6,312 nucleotides of DNA, taken from NCBI GenBank assembly GCA_025455285.1, contig JALOMU010000108.1, positions 1 to 6,312 of the forward strand, written 5' to 3'. The position numbers and the translations under genes were made by a program. Under the pieces are notes generated by a model. The model was not told where the DNA came from, did no database searches, and worked only from the letters and a program-made list of their open reading frames with translations. Shown in pieces: positions 5,487 to 6,312 of the stretch. Each line of letters begins with the position of its first letter. Positions within the stretch are counted from its first letter, which is position 1. Origin of the DNA: Flavihumibacter sp. (GTDB lineage Bacteria; Bacteroidota; Bacteroidia; Chitinophagales; Chitinophagaceae).

Positions 5487-6140
5487 TTACTGGTACATTC
5501 GCTCTACTTCCTGAACGATGAGTTCAATCTCTTTGTCTTCTTCTGAAGGATCATAGGGCTGTTTCAGACTGGATCCAAAAAAGAAGGCTACAGTCTGCCA
5601 GAACCGGGCGGAAACGCCACCTCTGTACTCTTTGACCAGTTCATAACAGTTGTTACCGGTTTGGCGGTTGATGAGTTTCATCAGCACCCTACCCTGGTAA
5701 ACGGATAATTTAGTTAGCGGGCCGGAGAACTCTTTCTTGAGTTCTTCTTCCCTGCTTTCCAGGTACTTACGCCTTTCCTTTTTCGGCATATTCGCCATTT
5801 TGGCATTGATATCATTGATAATATGCCCCGCCTTTCTTGCATAAGGATAGGTCACATACACAGCATTTCGAAGTCTTGTCCATTTGGCATAACGCTTCCG
5901 CATGGCTGGTGGCATGGGAGCGGTTACGTAAACATATTGAAGCCAACCAGATGGCAAGGTGTCCCCTTCCACCACAAATATGGGTACAATGATAGTATCG
6001 TTAGGTCCCCATTTCGGATTGTAAGGTATTGGTCCGGGTACAGGAGCCGGAAGTGGAGCCTGAGCTTGTGCACCAACTCCAACCAATACCATTCCTAGTA
6101 TCAGCAAACAAAAAACAGTATGATGGAGAACTCTCTGCAT
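5487..6140 (-). CDS. Exported DUF4294-family protein
   Basis: The 217-residue product begins with a signal peptide: basic and polar residues, then a hydrophobic core (about 9-23) ending in GVGAQAQA, with cleavage likely near residue 28. A proline-rich stretch APLPAPVPGPIP (28-39) follows, which may be a flexible spacer in the periplasm. The rest carries the features I associate with DUF4294 (PF14127), a Bacteroidota family of unknown function: TRLRNAVYVTYPYARKAG (88-105), a charged helical KKERRKYLESREEELKKEF (120-138), LINRQTGNNCYELVKEYRGG (156-175), ARFWQTVAFFFGSSLK (178-193) and YDPSEEDKEIELIV (196-209). No cysteine lipobox is evident. It lies 66 bases downstream of the membrane protein at the right edge on the same strand, so the two may be cotranscribed. 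It converges on the gene at 4869, with 12 bases between stop codons. No biochemical role can be stated. Confidence 0.85.
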   Translation of the reverse strand: MQRVLHHTVFCLLILGMVLVGVGAQAQAPLPAPVPGPIPYNPKWGPNDTIIVPIFVVEGDTLPSGWLQYVYVTAPMPPAMRKRYAKWTRLRNAVYVTYPYARKAGHIINDINAKMANMPKKERRKYLESREEELKKEFSGPLTKLSVYQGRVLMKLINRQTGNNCYELVKEYRGGVSARFWQTVAFFFGSSLKQPYDPSEEDKEIELIVQEVERMYQ

Positions 6141-6206
6141 GCGCTGCTAAACTATCAATAACGACTCTAAGACACAAGTATTGAGCTATCGGCTGTTACG
6201 GCTTTC

Positions 6207-6312
6207 CTAAATTTTATTGATAGCTTTCAAACGCCCCTGTTTCCTGCGATAGATCATGGATACGCCGAAACCTATTGTCATGATAATAATGCCTGCCCAG
6301 AGTAGATTAATA
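6207..6312 (-). CDS. C-terminal end of a membrane protein, possibly CcsA/CcmF-type cytochrome c biogenesis protein (runs off right edge)
   Basis: Only the last 34 codons and the TAG stop (6209-6207) are in the window. They encode a final transmembrane helix, LLWAGIIIMTIGFGVSMIY (3-21), followed by a basic cytoplasmic tail (RRKQGRLKAINKI). The NLLWAG start, the glycine-containing helix and the RR immediately after it resemble the C-terminal helix of CcsA/CcmF heme-handling proteins of Bacteroidota, but the match is short and other polytopic proteins could end this way. The DUF4294 gene follows 66 bases downstream on the same strand. The coding frame is open from the edge to the stop. Confidence 0.5.
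   Translation of the reverse strand, partial: INLLWAGIIIMTIGFGVSMIYRRKQGRLKAINKI

Overview
The window looks like ordinary chromosome from a Bacteroidota member, most likely of the Chitinophagales/Chitinophagaceae type. This rests on the family set (a DUF4294 protein, a short atypical GT5 glycogen/starch synthase, a helix-hairpin-helix tail of the kind fused to Bacteroidota ribosomal protein L21), a TAnnTTTG-type promoter box, A-rich leaders with few Shine-Dalgarno sites, and moderate GC. The genus is not resolved. No IS element, integrase, CRISPR array, tRNA or rRNA was seen.

Layout. Bases 1-582 (minus strand) hold the N-terminal 194 codons of a glycogen/starch-synthase-like protein that runs off the left edge. 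It is divergent from a plus-strand cluster at 671-3439: panC, panD, a polytopic membrane protein of the lysylphosphatidylglycerol-synthase transmembrane/flippase family, and rfaE2 (heptose 1-phosphate adenylyltransferase). The last three are spaced by 11 and 7 bases, so they are very probably one transcript. A 126-base convergent gap (3440-3565) follows, with a G-rich purine tract, an intrinsic terminator for the opposing gene and a degenerate short repeat. Next is a minus-strand Gfo/Idh/MocA oxidoreductase (3566-4723). A divergent gap with a near-perfect 23-bp palindrome (4774-4796) separates it from a plus-strand two-domain protein (4869-5474), an early-set/CBM48-like glycogen-binding module joined to a helix-hairpin-helix tail. 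This gene converges, with 12 bases between stop codons, on a minus-strand exported DUF4294 protein (5487-6140). At the right edge is the C-terminal end of a minus-strand membrane protein, possibly a CcsA/CcmF-type cytochrome c biogenesis protein.

How the genes fit together. PanC and PanD supply the last step of pantothenate synthesis and its beta-alanine precursor; panB is not in the window. RfaE2 makes the ADP-heptose precursor for LPS core, and the flippase-like membrane protein next to it suggests an envelope link. Two genes have a glycogen or alpha-glucan flavour (1-582 and 4869-5474) but are not adjacent.

The most interesting items are the GT5 protein lacking hallmark substrate-binding and catalytic motifs, the glycogen-binding/HhH fusion, the palindrome between divergent genes, and the low-complexity sequence between convergent genes. 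I see no clear evidence of a wholly new multi-gene system here.
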